The notes beneath the pieces are model-generated. The model was not told where the DNA came from and did not search any database. It saw only the letters and a list, made by a program, of their open reading frames with translations. From Sediminitomix flava (GTDB taxonomy: Bacteria > Bacteroidota > Bacteroidia > Cytophagales > Flammeovirgaceae), in the NCBI RefSeq assembly GCF_003149185.1, contig NZ_QGDO01000008.1, positions 62,001 to 126,000 on the forward strand: a stretch of 64,000 nt of DNA, read 5' to 3'. Both the position numbers and the translations under genes were made by a program. Positions 42,893 through 53,326 of the stretch are shown here, one piece after another (positions within the stretch are counted from its first letter, which is position 1; every line of letters starts with the position of its first letter).

Positions 42893-45283
42893 TTAAAGCT
42901 CTTTATTATTGATTTGACTTTCAGCGAAAAATACTTCTCTACCATTTTCTAAGAAATGTTCTTCACCTTTTAGTAAGATTTTCCCTTCCAATCTTATATC
43001 CGTAGATGAAGCACCAAACTTAAGTGAATATTCACCGCCTTCTATAACCCATTTATTATTCTTGAATTGGGCTAACTGTTGTGGGGATATTTTAAAACTT
43101 AAAGACTTTGTTTCACCAGCTTTCAGATTCACTCGTTTGAAACCTTTTAGTTGAATTGGTTTCATCGTTGAGTTTTTCTCTAAAGGTGAGATATAAAGTT
43201 GAACAATTTCTGTTCCCTCTCTTTTTCCAGTATTTTTGATAGAACAGCTAACGGTAAAATTTTCATCATCTAAGTTTGCTTCCTCTTGAATTTTAAAATC
43301 ATTGTATTCGAAAGAGGTATAAGAAAGACCAAAACCAAAAGGATACTGAGGCTGATCATCAGACACGTAACCATCTTTATAATTGATTTCTTTCTTTTCT
43401 TGTGTTCTTGGATAGCTTACACATAGTTTTCCTGAAGGATTAACCTTACCTAATAAAATGTCTGCTACAGCATTTCCACCTTCTTCTCCAGGAAACCAAG
43501 CATTCACAATGGCCGCACAACGCTTTTCTATATTGCTAATAACTTGCTGACGTCCTCCAAAAAGTACCAAGACTACAGGTTTACCTGTGTCAAGTAATTT
43601 TTCAACAAAAGCTTCTTGTTCACCTGGTAAACCAATTCCTTTACGCCATCTACCCTCACCGTTTAGGTAAATGTTTTCTCCAACAGCTGCTATGATAACA
43701 TCACTCTTTTTTGCCAGCTTGGTCGCATTTTGTAAGTCGGGTTGTGGCAGTCCCTCAATCGAAATCAATTTCAATTTACTAAGACGGTCATCGCCAAATC
43801 CATCCGCATCAATCTGAGCTTCTAGTGGGGCACTCCAATCACAACCTCTCTCATGATATAATTTCACATTTTTCGGAAGCTTATTTTCTAAGCCCTCTTT
43901 GAGTGTCACCAAATGTGGATTTTTAGCATCAAACAGTTCACTTTTCCAAAAGGCTCTGATCGCTTGATAGGTATAATCTCCCAATAAAGAATGAGCAGTA
44001 GCAGCATTCGGCCCAACTAATGCGATTTTCTTTACATCACTTTTTAAGGGTAAAATTCCATTGTTTTTCAGTAACACAACTGACTGACTAGCTGTTTCGT
44101 AAGACAATTTTCGATTTTCTTGAGAATCAAAATCCAAATCTCCATCCACACCAATTTGAGGTTTATCATCTAAAAGTCCCAAACGTACTTTCATTGTCAG
44201 TGATCGTCGAACAGCTTGATCTATATCTTCTTTGGTAACTAAGCCTTTTTCTAAAGCTTCTACCAAAAAAGGATAAGTCATAGGGGAGGACAACTCAATA
44301 TCTACACCTGCACTAAGTGCCATTGCTCCAGCTGTCATCTGATTTTGAGCTCTTTTGTATTTTTTATAAACCATATTGATCGCACCATAATCACTCACCA
44401 CTAAACCATCAAAACCAAGTTCTTTTCTCAAAATATGATCTAGCATGGTTGGGTTAACCGTAACTGGCAAAGCCCTATAAACTCCATAAGATGGCATAAC
44501 ACTTTTTGCTCCCCCTACTTTTATACATGCTTCATGCGGCATCAAGTATTCTTCGTAAAGTTCTTTGGTAGAATTGTTCTTCGTACCGTATCCTGCAAAA
44601 TGCTTAACTGTTGCTGCAACTCCCGTTTTTAGGTCATTCCCTTGTAATCCTTTTACAAAAGCAACTCCCATACTTGAGGTTAAATAAGCATCTTCACCAT
44701 AGCTTTCTTGGTGTCTGTTCCAATGTGCTGTTCTACTGATATCGAGCATAGGAGAAAGTGCAAAAGTTGCTCCTGCTTCTCTCATATTTCTAGCGGTAGA
44801 TGCTGTGTTCTTTTCGACCAATTCTGGGTTCCATGTACAACCTACTCCAAGTTGTTGAGGAAAAGTGGTAGCACCTAAAGTCGCAAAACCTGTTATAGCT
44901 TCTTCGTGAAAAATGGCAGGGATTTTCAATCTAGTTTCTGTCATCAGATAGTTTTGAACCTCTCTTACCAAATCCCTCAAATCTTCCGGTTCTAAGCTTT
45001 GTCCTGTTGAAAATTGACAGAAATGCCCAATTCCATAAGGGATATGTTGCTTGCATTTTTCTAGATCAAGTTTTCCATCGGTCATTATTTCTCTCAACCT
45101 TGTACCTGTGATTTGAGCAATTTTTTCTTCAATGCTCATGTCATTCAGAATAGCTTCTACTTTCTGTTCAGTCTCTGAGTTTGTAAATGATTTTTGGGCG
45201 GAAGTTTGATGAAAAAGTCCGATGAAACACAGAATAAGATTGAAGTATTTGAGTGTTAGATTTAGAGGTTTATATGTTTTCAT
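42893..45283 (-). CDS. GH3 beta-glucosidase/galactosidase-like, exported
   Basis: A 796-residue GH3 enzyme with a signal peptide (about 1-29, ending TSAQ). The catalytic barrel shows IPAIFHEEAITGF, DISRTAHWNRHQESYGEDAY, VKHFAGYG and nucleophile D298 in GLVVSDYGAI. The second domain has QSVVLLKNNG, LIIAAVGENIYLNGEGRWR and WFPGEEGGNAVADILLG, and a C-terminal FnIII-like domain completes the enzyme (YPFGFGLSYTSFEY). It differs in detail from the GH3 at 31162, so the two are not recent duplicates. It is the first gene of a two-gene operon with the sulfatase, divergent from the propeller gene. Confidence 0.88.
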   Translation of the reverse strand: MKTYKPLNLTLKYFNLILCFIGLFHQTSAQKSFTNSETEQKVEAILNDMSIEEKIAQITGTRLREIMTDGKLDLEKCKQHIPYGIGHFCQFSTGQSLEPEDLRDLVREVQNYLMTETRLKIPAIFHEEAITGFATLGATTFPQQLGVGCTWNPELVEKNTASTARNMREAGATFALSPMLDISRTAHWNRHQESYGEDAYLTSSMGVAFVKGLQGNDLKTGVAATVKHFAGYGTKNNSTKELYEEYLMPHEACIKVGGAKSVMPSYGVYRALPVTVNPTMLDHILRKELGFDGLVVSDYGAINMVYKKYKRAQNQMTAGAMALSAGVDIELSSPMTYPFLVEALEKGLVTKEDIDQAVRRSLTMKVRLGLLDDKPQIGVDGDLDFDSQENRKLSYETASQSVVLLKNNGILPLKSDVKKIALVGPNAATAHSLLGDYTYQAIRAFWKSELFDAKNPHLVTLKEGLENKLPKNVKLYHERGCDWSAPLEAQIDADGFGDDRLSKLKLISIEGLPQPDLQNATKLAKKSDVIIAAVGENIYLNGEGRWRKGIGLPGEQEAFVEKLLDTGKPVVLVLFGGRQQVISNIEKRCAAIVNAWFPGEEGGNAVADILLGKVNPSGKLCVSYPRTQEKKEINYKDGYVSDDQPQYPFGFGLSYTSFEYNDFKIQEEANLDDENFTVSCSIKNTGKREGTEIVQLYISPLEKNSTMKPIQLKGFKRVNLKAGETKSLSFKISPQQLAQFKNNKWVIEGGEYSLKFGASSTDIRLEGKILLKGEEHFLENGREVFFAESQINNKEL

Positions 45284-45580
45284 GTGAATGGTTATAGTAT
45301 GTTGAAATCCGTTTTTGAATATGATGCTTTAAGTTTTAGAAAGTGTCAAATCGTTGATTACATTCTCTTTATACTTTATTGAATTTTGATAAGTTGAAAA
45401 AGAACATTTATTTCTAAAAATGAAAGATTTAGCTAGGTAGGCAAGAGGTACAGATGCTTGTTAATAGGAGGGAGGATTTATTTTCCCTTCGCATTTTTAT
45501 AGTTTTCTACCTTAAGTCAATCGAGAGTAGTATAGCTTACACTTAAGAAAGATTTGATCGTACTTAAATCATAAGATGTC

Positions 45581-48372
45581 GTGAAATATATTATTCTTCT
45601 TTTTAGCTTTTATGTCATACCGACTCTGAGTTATGCACAAATAGATAAAGCATTTTTTAGACAATTAGAAAAAGGAAAGTCAATTCAGATTCTCTTATTG
45701 TTTGGAGGCAGTTTGGCCCTGGAAATGCAGGATATGCCAATTTATTGCGCTATCATCCTACGTTGCCCAATGTCGTGGCCACTTGTCCAGATATGTGGAA
45801 TGCCTATCAGTCAGAAAATAATGGAAACAGTTGGTATGGTATAACCGACCCAGATGGCGATGCGAGCTTTTACCATTTACGAGACCTTTATTATTCGGTA
45901 AGTGATGCCAGCTTTGGATTAGCTATTTCTTCTTCAGAATTATGGAAAACAGAAAATCTAGGTAAGAATTGGGAAGTTGTTCCGAACTGTCCTTGGTATA
46001 AAATTGATGAAGACGGAGGAGATGTAGACCGATGGAAAAAGAAAGTGGCAACATTAGCTATTGATCCTAATGATAAAGATGTTTGGTATGTTGCTGGCGG
46101 CATGAATGTCAGAGGACAAGATTGGCTCTCATGTTATAAAGGAGTGACAGCAGAAAACCCACATGGCAAAGAAGCCTTAAATGAGGGGAAAATTTGGCGA
46201 ACCAAAAATGCTGGAAAATCATGGACTCTAATTTCAAATGGATTACCCCCGAAAGCTCAAGTAGGTCGGATTATTGTCAATCCAAACAACTCAAAACAAA
46301 TTTTTGCTGCATCAAATTACGGTATTTACCGTTCTGACAATGCGGGTAAAAAATGGCAACATATCTCAAAAGGTCAGTTGGACAATGATATTATCATGGA
46401 TATGGATGCCTATTACAATGAGCGAACAGCTAAGTTTATTATTTATGCAATTGACCAGACTCAATATGTAGCTCATGGAAATACAACGAAATGCACTGGA
46501 GGTGTTTTTTATTCTGAAAATGCGGGGAAAACATGGCAGAAAATTAATGGAAACCTTGGTTTAGATATTAATCAATTATCGGGTGGAGTACCTAATAATT
46601 ACTTTAAATACATCTCAAAATGGATGGGGATTTCATTGAAGGAAGCGAAAGAAAGATACCCTGTTTTACCTAAAAATGCACTTCAACGTTTCAATATGAT
46701 TAGTGCTGACCCAAGTAGAGAAAAAGCCATATATTTGGGCTTTGCAGACCCTCAAATTGGAAATTCGATTTTGCCTGGTCGACTTTGGGTCACTGAAAAT
46801 CATGGAAAAACTTGGACCAATACAGCAAGACTTTATGGCGACAGTTGGGAAAAAGATAAAGATTATTGGACGGCAAGAAACAATCCATATCATGAAAATA
46901 TGGTAGTAGGGCATTACTCAAGACATATGCGATTTGGTAATGATTATGCGCTCCGTTCCATGCGTGGGCTAGATGTAGGTGTAGATGGCAGTGTTATGAT
47001 TATCTCAGATCATAGTACCATGTTGAGTACCGACCATGGCCAAACTTGGCATCAAGTAGATGAAGAAATTACTGAAAAAGGAGGAATTGTGGGGAAAGGA
47101 AATAGTAATCTTCCAGGCTTAACAATTGCACAAGATCGACGCTTTGACACAACGCTTTTTGGTTCTGGAGAACACCATCTATGGATTCCGACAGGGGAAA
47201 GAAAAAATGGAGTACCAGCTATCCGATTTGTAGAAAGTACACAACCAACAGTAAGTAATATTGTGTTTGACCCTTATGACGGCAAAACAGTATTTGCGAC
47301 TTCTAACAGACAGGAGCACAAGCATGAAATATTTAGGAGTATAGATGGAGGAGAGAACTGGGAAGCATATGGAATTTCTACACCCGCAACCAAAAAATGG
47401 AAAGACGATTTCTATACCAATGGCTTAACAATTGACCCAATCAATAATCAGTATATGTATTTTGGGATTACAAGAATTGTGAATCCGAAAAAAGCCAAAC
47501 AAGGAGGTTTCTTCTTTTCCGATGATTATGGTAAAACATTCAAACCAAGAAATAATGGTTTACCTTCCCCAGCAAGAATAAATGATGTAAAATTTGATCC
47601 TAGAGATTTGTCAAAAAAATCCTTATTTATAGCAGCTCAGAAAAATACAAAAAAATATTTTATGCCCCTTTCTGAAGGCGGTTTATACTATTCTTCTGAT
47701 CGAGGCTTAAATTGGGAAAAGGTAAATACACCAAAAGAGGTGGAAGGGGTTCAATTTATCGAATTCGATCATACCAACAGAATGTATATAACAACAGGTC
47801 ATTTTAGTGGTGGTGCAGGTGTTTGGTACACAGATGATTTTGGTAAGACATGGCAACAAATCTTTGATTTTGCAGGAACAGAATGTATTAATGTTTCTCC
47901 TTTCGACACGAACCTATTAGTGGTCTCAGTTAGGTTTGCCAATCAAAACCAAGGGGTTTATGTTAGTAGAGATAGAGGGAAAACATGGTCTAAAAACAAT
48001 ACAAACGTAACAATACCGCATCAGATAGAAGATGTGAAGTTTGATATTTTCGATGTCAATAAAATTTGGTTAGCTACAAAAGGTTGTGGCTTTTATGAAG
48101 GAAAAATACAAGAAGGTAAGTCCGTACAAGTACTGGATGCATTCCCAAATGTAGCAGAACTTAAGGATGGAGAGTCTGTTCAGTTTACTGCAAAGATATT
48201 ATTTGATAAAGTACAAAAAGAGAATTTAGTATGGAAGTCTGAAAATCCAGCTATCGCTAAAGTTGATGAAGGCGGAAAAGTCATTCCTGTCGGAAAAGGT
48301 CAAACCAAAATATGGTTGAGTACAAAAGATGGCAGATATACCGATTTTAGTATTGTTACTGTACACCCATAA
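45581..48372 (+). pseudogene. sortilin/BNR-type beta-propeller protein with Big_2 tail, frameshifted near the start
   Basis: The GTG at 45581 opens a frame with a clean signal peptide (MKYIILLFSFYVIPTLSYAQ) that runs into nonsense after EKGK. The next frame carries the real continuation (WRQFGPGNAGYANLLRYHP...) to 48372, but has a stop at 45658 and no ATG. A one-base loss near the A-run at about 45668-45675 would explain it. The body (about 800 residues) is a double beta-propeller with many GKTW/GKNW and Asp-box-like turns, as in GH74 and VPS10 proteins, ending in a Big_2-like domain (VWKSENPAIAKVDEGGKV). No function is known. If the frameshift is real it lacks export. It precedes a T9SS sulfatase by 24 bases. 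Confidence 0.75.
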
Positions 48373-48396
48373 ATAGTCATCAAAGAAATAAAGCTT

Positions 48397-50799
48397 ATGA
48401 AACAACTAAAGAAGTTATTTCTGACCCTACTATTTTTTGGATGGAAGGTGCTGTCTCTATTCGGACAAGATGGGAATCAACCAAATATTTTATGGATTAT
48501 AACAGATGACCAACGAGCGGATGCTTTATCATGCTACAATCAAGCTATGAGTGGTAAAGCAGATAGCCCTTTAGGTTATGTGATGTCTCCAAATATTGAT
48601 GCTTTGGCAGAAGAAGGCGTACTTTTTACAAACTCATTTTGTACTACTCCTGCTTGTGCTCCTTCGAGGGCCGCAATGCACTCGGGGCAGTATGCACACC
48701 ACTCTGGAATTTATGGTTTTGAATATCATCATGACGGTCCCGATTTTGTAGAAAAAACTATCCCCCAAGTACTCAAGTCGGTAGGTTATCATACTGCCCG
48801 GTTTGGTAAACTAGGAGTAAGGGCATCACATATGAATGTAAATGGAGAAAAAGAAGATAATGATTTTTATTCTTTTGAAGTAGATGTAAAAGATTTACAA
48901 AAAGCAGGGTATACAGATTATTATCCACATACTTATTTCGACAATGGAAGAGTAGGGAAGAAGGCGGAGTGGTTCTATCCTGATGGAACGATGCGCTCTT
49001 ACTGGATAGATCGGGAAGATGGAATCATGCCTGAGGGTAATGAAGCAGCAAAGCAAGCTATTGTAGAAGATCAAGAGCTTATTTTTTCTTATACTCGTAG
49101 CAATGAATCCCTCATTTTGAGTGGTGTTAGTTCTCAGCCCGCTTCTATGACTGCAGATGCTCGTATCACGCAAGCTTTCCAAAATTATTTATCCAATGCA
49201 AATCAGACCTACAAAACAATGGATGGTCGTACTTTAGAGGGAGCAAACAGTGCGAAACCTCAGTTTATCAATTTAGGATATCAATTTCCACATACACCTG
49301 TATTGCCCCCAAAGTCATTCAGAGATCGGTTTAAAGGAAAAACATATAAAGTACCTACATTTTCGGAAGCAGAATTGGAAAAATTACCCAACCAACTTCT
49401 CAGAATGTACAATGAGCTCAAAATACATCCGATGACTGATGAAGAGAAGCAATTACTCATTCAAGACTATTATGCTTTTTGTGCTTTCGGAGATTCCTTG
49501 ATAGGTGAAGCTGTTACGGCTTTTAAAGAATATAGCATTCAGAACCAGCAAGAATATTTGATTGTCATTGCCTGTGGTGATCATGGTTGGCATTTGGGTG
49601 AACAAGGAATTAGTGCAAAGTTTACTCCTTATACGCAATCAAATAAAACAGCAATAATTGTGGTTTCTTCCAATAAAGAGAAATTTCCAAGCCATACGGT
49701 AGTGTCAGATTATTTGGAATACGTAGATTTTGCTCCAACTTTTTATGCAAGTGCAGGTATTGACATCAAAGAAAATACCTATAACTATTTGGATGGTTAT
49801 GACCTTGAAGAAGTGATAAATGGTACAAAGCCCGCTCGCGGATATGTTTTGGGTGAACAAAATCATTTGGGAGGAGACCGAGCTTATTTGCGTTCGGAAA
49901 ATTTTGCTTTTTCGATGAAAGCAAGAAAGAAGTCAAACAAGCCGAAAGAAGGTGAGTTGAACACACTTGTAACATGGCCACTGACTTGTAGTCGGGAAGA
50001 TGCAGAATTAGCATTATTTGATCTTCGTGTAGATAAAGGTGAACACAACAATGTAGCTTATGATGAAGCTTACATTGAATTGGCAGATTGGTTCCGAAAT
50101 AAACTTGGCAATATTGTTCTAGGTGATGGGCGGATAGAATGTGACTGGAATAAATCAAACTTGTGGAACAGAAGTAATTTTGCAGAAGGTGCCGATGACA
50201 AGGTTCTTGATATTCCTAAAGAATTTATTCCAGAAATTGAGACCGTTTTAATTCCATTAGATAGTGTGTCGATTTCTTCCTATGAAATTGAATTAGAAGA
50301 AGGTTCTTCTCAATTTATCCCTATCACTTTTGTACCATTTAATGCATCAGAAAAAGAGCTTGAATGGTCTTCCCAAGACATTACGATTGTGAGTGTTCAA
50401 GAAGGTGTTATTACAGCTGTAAAAGAAGGCGAAACAATAGTGACACTTTCTTTAGCTTCGGACCCTAATTTTTCAATAGAAATATCCGTAAGTGTATTCG
50501 CTTTAGAGGAAATTGAAGAAGAAGAGGAAGAGTCCAAAATCACAAGTATGGAAGAAAGTATGAATTCCTCAATTTTTAAGGTATTTCCAAACCCTAGTAG
50601 TGCGCTAATTCAATTTTCGTCTGAAATTCCACTTCAAGAAGTTCTTATTTTGAATACTGTGGGAGAAAAAGTAAAACAGATAAAAATGTTAGGGCAAGAG
50701 AAAATAAATATTGAGGATTTAGCATCAGGTATTTACATTTTGAGAGCTGTTTTTGAAGGTGGCAAAATTTCGAATCGTCAACTTCTAATTATAGAATAA
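48397..50799 (+). CDS. T9SS-secreted sulfatase with Big_2 domain
   Basis: An 800-residue sulfatase. Signal peptide about 1-24 (LFGQ); the S1 domain (about 28-600) has LWIITDDQRADALSCY, formylglycine cysteine C87 in ACAPSRAAMHSG, RFGKLG and CGDHGWHLGEQG. A Big_2-like domain (about 625-705; LEWSSQDITIVSVQEGVI) and an acidic linker precede a T9SS sorting tail (FKVFPNPSSALIQF...). It should therefore act outside the cell, on polymer or long oligosaccharides, unlike the other sulfatases here that only have Sec signals. It is co-transcribed with the propeller protein and ends in a hairpin at 50919-50957. Confidence 0.9.
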   Translation: MKQLKKLFLTLLFFGWKVLSLFGQDGNQPNILWIITDDQRADALSCYNQAMSGKADSPLGYVMSPNIDALAEEGVLFTNSFCTTPACAPSRAAMHSGQYAHHSGIYGFEYHHDGPDFVEKTIPQVLKSVGYHTARFGKLGVRASHMNVNGEKEDNDFYSFEVDVKDLQKAGYTDYYPHTYFDNGRVGKKAEWFYPDGTMRSYWIDREDGIMPEGNEAAKQAIVEDQELIFSYTRSNESLILSGVSSQPASMTADARITQAFQNYLSNANQTYKTMDGRTLEGANSAKPQFINLGYQFPHTPVLPPKSFRDRFKGKTYKVPTFSEAELEKLPNQLLRMYNELKIHPMTDEEKQLLIQDYYAFCAFGDSLIGEAVTAFKEYSIQNQQEYLIVIACGDHGWHLGEQGISAKFTPYTQSNKTAIIVVSSNKEKFPSHTVVSDYLEYVDFAPTFYASAGIDIKENTYNYLDGYDLEEVINGTKPARGYVLGEQNHLGGDRAYLRSENFAFSMKARKKSNKPKEGELNTLVTWPLTCSREDAELALFDLRVDKGEHNNVAYDEAYIELADWFRNKLGNIVLGDGRIECDWNKSNLWNRSNFAEGADDKVLDIPKEFIPEIETVLIPLDSVSISSYEIELEEGSSQFIPITFVPFNASEKELEWSSQDITIVSVQEGVITAVKEGETIVTLSLASDPNFSIEISVSVFALEEIEEEEEESKITSMEESMNSSIFKVFPNPSSALIQFSSEIPLQEVLILNTVGEKVKQIKMLGQEKINIEDLASGIYILRAVFEGGKISNRQLLIIE

Positions 50800-50918
50800 C
50801 GCTTTGGATACTCGCTATAATTGAATTATTCAGATCGTGTATTTAATTAAGTAGGAGAGGAGTTATTTAGTTTCTATGTATAATTTGTGATACAGATTAA
50901 ACTCGGATATAAAATTAG

Positions 50919-50957
50919 TAACCCCTTCAATTTGAGTAAACTAAATTGAAGGGGTTA
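50919..50957. terminator. bidirectional terminator between sulfatase and beta-helix gene
   Basis: A perfect 15-bp stem (50919-50933/50943-50957) with a 9-base loop between convergent genes. Flanking T-runs are short on both strands, so strength is uncertain. Confidence 0.75.
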
Positions 50958-50977
50958 TTCATCAAAGGGGAATGTTA

Positions 50978-53038
50978 TTATTTAGCTAACTGATTCTCTT
51001 TAACTTGATCATGTTGCTGAAAGACTTTAGTCCAATCTTTGATTTTAGCATTTGGAACAATAGCTCCAATTATGTCTTTCTTAATAGGATTACCAAAGAA
51101 ATCTTTTGTGACTTCTAGTCCTCCAAAGTAAATCCCAGATGCTGTTGAATCAGATGACAATTTCGGAATTGGTTCTCCTGAATATATTAGCTTTTTATTT
51201 GTAGGAATAAAGTCTGCAGCCTCAGAACCAGTTTCATTTTTAAAATTTGGATTATCTCCTCTTGCATTTTCATCCCAATATCCATCTGCTAAAGCTGTAT
51301 TTACCTTACTGTATTTATCTATGCCATCAGCATTATAAAGTCTATAAATGTTGTTTCGCATGATTAATTCCATTCTAGCTAATTCACCTTCATTCATAGA
51401 TCTTGAAGTGGCAGGGTAGGAGTCTCCAAAACCTTTTTCTGATTTTGTATTTTTTGGTGCATCGGAGATTTTGAAATCAAATGCGGCATCATAAGGAGCA
51501 TTATCTTTCCAACGGTGCATTGACCACCCTTTATTTGCTTTCTCTTCAAACCAAAAAATATTATTCATCATCACAAGTCCTTCATTGGATGTTGAGATAT
51601 TAAAAATATTTGGATTTTTGTAAGGAGCATTACCTTCAATGGTATTTATAATTGTATTGTTATAGATATAGGTTTGGTATGGTCCTTTATATTGTTTCTC
51701 ATGATTATGCCCATTTACTGTTACTATACAACCAGGTGTGCCTACTTTGCCCCAAAACTTTTGTTTTGGATCTTTGATATTTCTCCATCCATCATTGATA
51801 CTCACATTGAATCGGTAGGAACAATTGTAGTTTAATCCTAAAATTTCAATGAAACCACCAGCATTGTATCTACTTAAGCAATTTTGAATGACTACATTAC
51901 GACAATTAAAGTCTATATGTGCACCGCATGAATCGGCAATTCCTTGAGCGCCTTCAAAAATGTTATGTTCAAACAAAAAGTTATGTAGTCCCCAAGTCCA
52001 CATACCACTTCCTCGACCCCACTTTCTTTTATCATTTCTATTACCGGATTCAGTTATTCGACAGAATTTCATATGGCTATTATTACATCTGTTAAACTGC
52101 ATACCAGGACCGCCACTTCTATAAATAGTACAATACTCAATCTTTACATTATTTACATTACCCTGTAATGAGCCATCAATTTTTCCTGCACCTTTAAAGC
52201 GAATTCCCATTTGGCTGACATTACTTACATTTACATGTTGAATTGTAACATTATGTAAACCTTTTCCATTCTTAAGGACTTGCCCAAAAATTCCCCACCC
52301 CCAACCAGCACCATCATTCATGTGCCATTGACGACATGCTCTAGATTTTTGTACTGGATTTAAAAGGAAGACATCTTTTATATCGACATTATAAATAAAC
52401 AAATTCTCCATTAAACTGAAATTATGAGAATCATCTGATTGTATGCGAATAGCATAGCGTTGATCTATATTTTTCTCACTCTCCCTTAGCATGAATGTCT
52501 CATTATTTGGACCTCCATTCCCAGTGAATTTTAAATCAGTTATTGATACATTTGAAGTATTTTGTATCCAGACTCCAGCAGGGTAGCCTCTAAAATCAAT
52601 CACAGCTTTGCCTTTACCATAACTACCAATATGGATTCTCTTATTGCTTTTCTTTTCAGTATTAAGGTTTATAAGTTCAATAGTTCCAATATGAATTTGT
52701 TGTCCTTTCAATAATATTTGATCACCAAAAGTAATGTTTAATCGTACAATTTGTTCTAAACTTTTAATCGCCATTTCTTTAGATAATCCATTATTGGAAT
52801 CAGAACCATTTTCATTATCTACATATATTGTTCTTGTATATTTTGTTTTGGATTTATACTTTATTTGATCATTTGTATGTGGTTTTTTAAATATAAAATC
52901 ATTTGGTGTTACTGGGATTTCTTCGTTGATGTCATAACTAGAATTTTCTTTTTCTAATTCGTCTAGTTGTATTTGTGCAGTCACAAAATTTAAATTACAA
53001 AACATCAATACGATAAAATATACTACAAATGTTCTCAT
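50978..53038 (-). CDS. exported right-handed parallel beta-helix protein
   Basis: A 686-residue protein. The signal peptide ends near residue 21 (VTAQ). After a short leader (about 22-70) comes a segment TIYVDNENGSDSNNGLSKEMAIKSLEQI (the usual start of pectin-lyase-like helices), then many coil repeats rich in N, I and V (NVSITDLKFTGN, NVTIQHVNVSNVSQMGIRF, NVKIEYCTIYRSGG). This fold covers polysaccharide lyases and several GH families, including carrageenases and exo-galactosidases. I cannot assign a family or catalytic residues by eye. It is transcribed toward the T9SS sulfatase. No T9SS tail is seen, so it is likely periplasmic. Confidence 0.7.
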   Translation of the reverse strand: MRTFVVYFIVLMFCNLNFVTAQIQLDELEKENSSYDINEEIPVTPNDFIFKKPHTNDQIKYKSKTKYTRTIYVDNENGSDSNNGLSKEMAIKSLEQIVRLNITFGDQILLKGQQIHIGTIELINLNTEKKSNKRIHIGSYGKGKAVIDFRGYPAGVWIQNTSNVSITDLKFTGNGGPNNETFMLRESEKNIDQRYAIRIQSDDSHNFSLMENLFIYNVDIKDVFLLNPVQKSRACRQWHMNDGAGWGWGIFGQVLKNGKGLHNVTIQHVNVSNVSQMGIRFKGAGKIDGSLQGNVNNVKIEYCTIYRSGGPGMQFNRCNNSHMKFCRITESGNRNDKRKWGRGSGMWTWGLHNFLFEHNIFEGAQGIADSCGAHIDFNCRNVVIQNCLSRYNAGGFIEILGLNYNCSYRFNVSINDGWRNIKDPKQKFWGKVGTPGCIVTVNGHNHEKQYKGPYQTYIYNNTIINTIEGNAPYKNPNIFNISTSNEGLVMMNNIFWFEEKANKGWSMHRWKDNAPYDAAFDFKISDAPKNTKSEKGFGDSYPATSRSMNEGELARMELIMRNNIYRLYNADGIDKYSKVNTALADGYWDENARGDNPNFKNETGSEAADFIPTNKKLIYSGEPIPKLSSDSTASGIYFGGLEVTKDFFGNPIKKDIIGAIVPNAKIKDWTKVFQQHDQVKENQLAK

Positions 53039-53225
53039 CAGTTTCTAATATTAGTTTTAAATAAATTTACATCCAATTGATAATCCAACTAGAAAGAGAT
53101 TCTAATAAATACGGGTGGTGAACATTCATAAAAAATAAAATACATATTGTAGTTTAACAGTAATGGAAATAATATAAATATATATGAAAGAGTAAAATCT
53201 AACAGTAATGAAATTTTCAATTTCT

Positions 53226-53269
53226 AATACTAGTAATGATGACTTGTGTACATTTGTACATCTAGTATT
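53226..53269. promoter_or_regulatory. nested dyads upstream of recombinase, with -7 box
   Basis: Two TGTACA copies at 53247-53252 and 53255-53260 (two-base spacer) form an inverted repeat. They lie inside the outer inverted pair AATACTAG (53226-53233)/CTAGTATT (53262-53269), though the two dyads are not concentric. TACATTTG at 53249-53256 fits the Bacteroidota -7 box, but a -33 TTG was not found. It may be the recombinase's promoter and/or self-binding site. Confidence 0.45.
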
Positions 53270-53326
53270 GTATTTGTAAATTTAGGAAGCTGAATACTAT
53301 TATTATTTCAACATACTATAGAGCAA

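Noticed and set aside
45660-45690. Programmed frameshift in the propeller gene
   Set aside because: The direction (-1) would suit, but the bases around the A-run do not form an X-XXY-YYZ heptamer in frame and no strong hairpin follows at the right distance.
46666-46914. Minus-strand ORF within the propeller gene
   Set aside because: It is an antisense shadow of the conserved propeller repeats.
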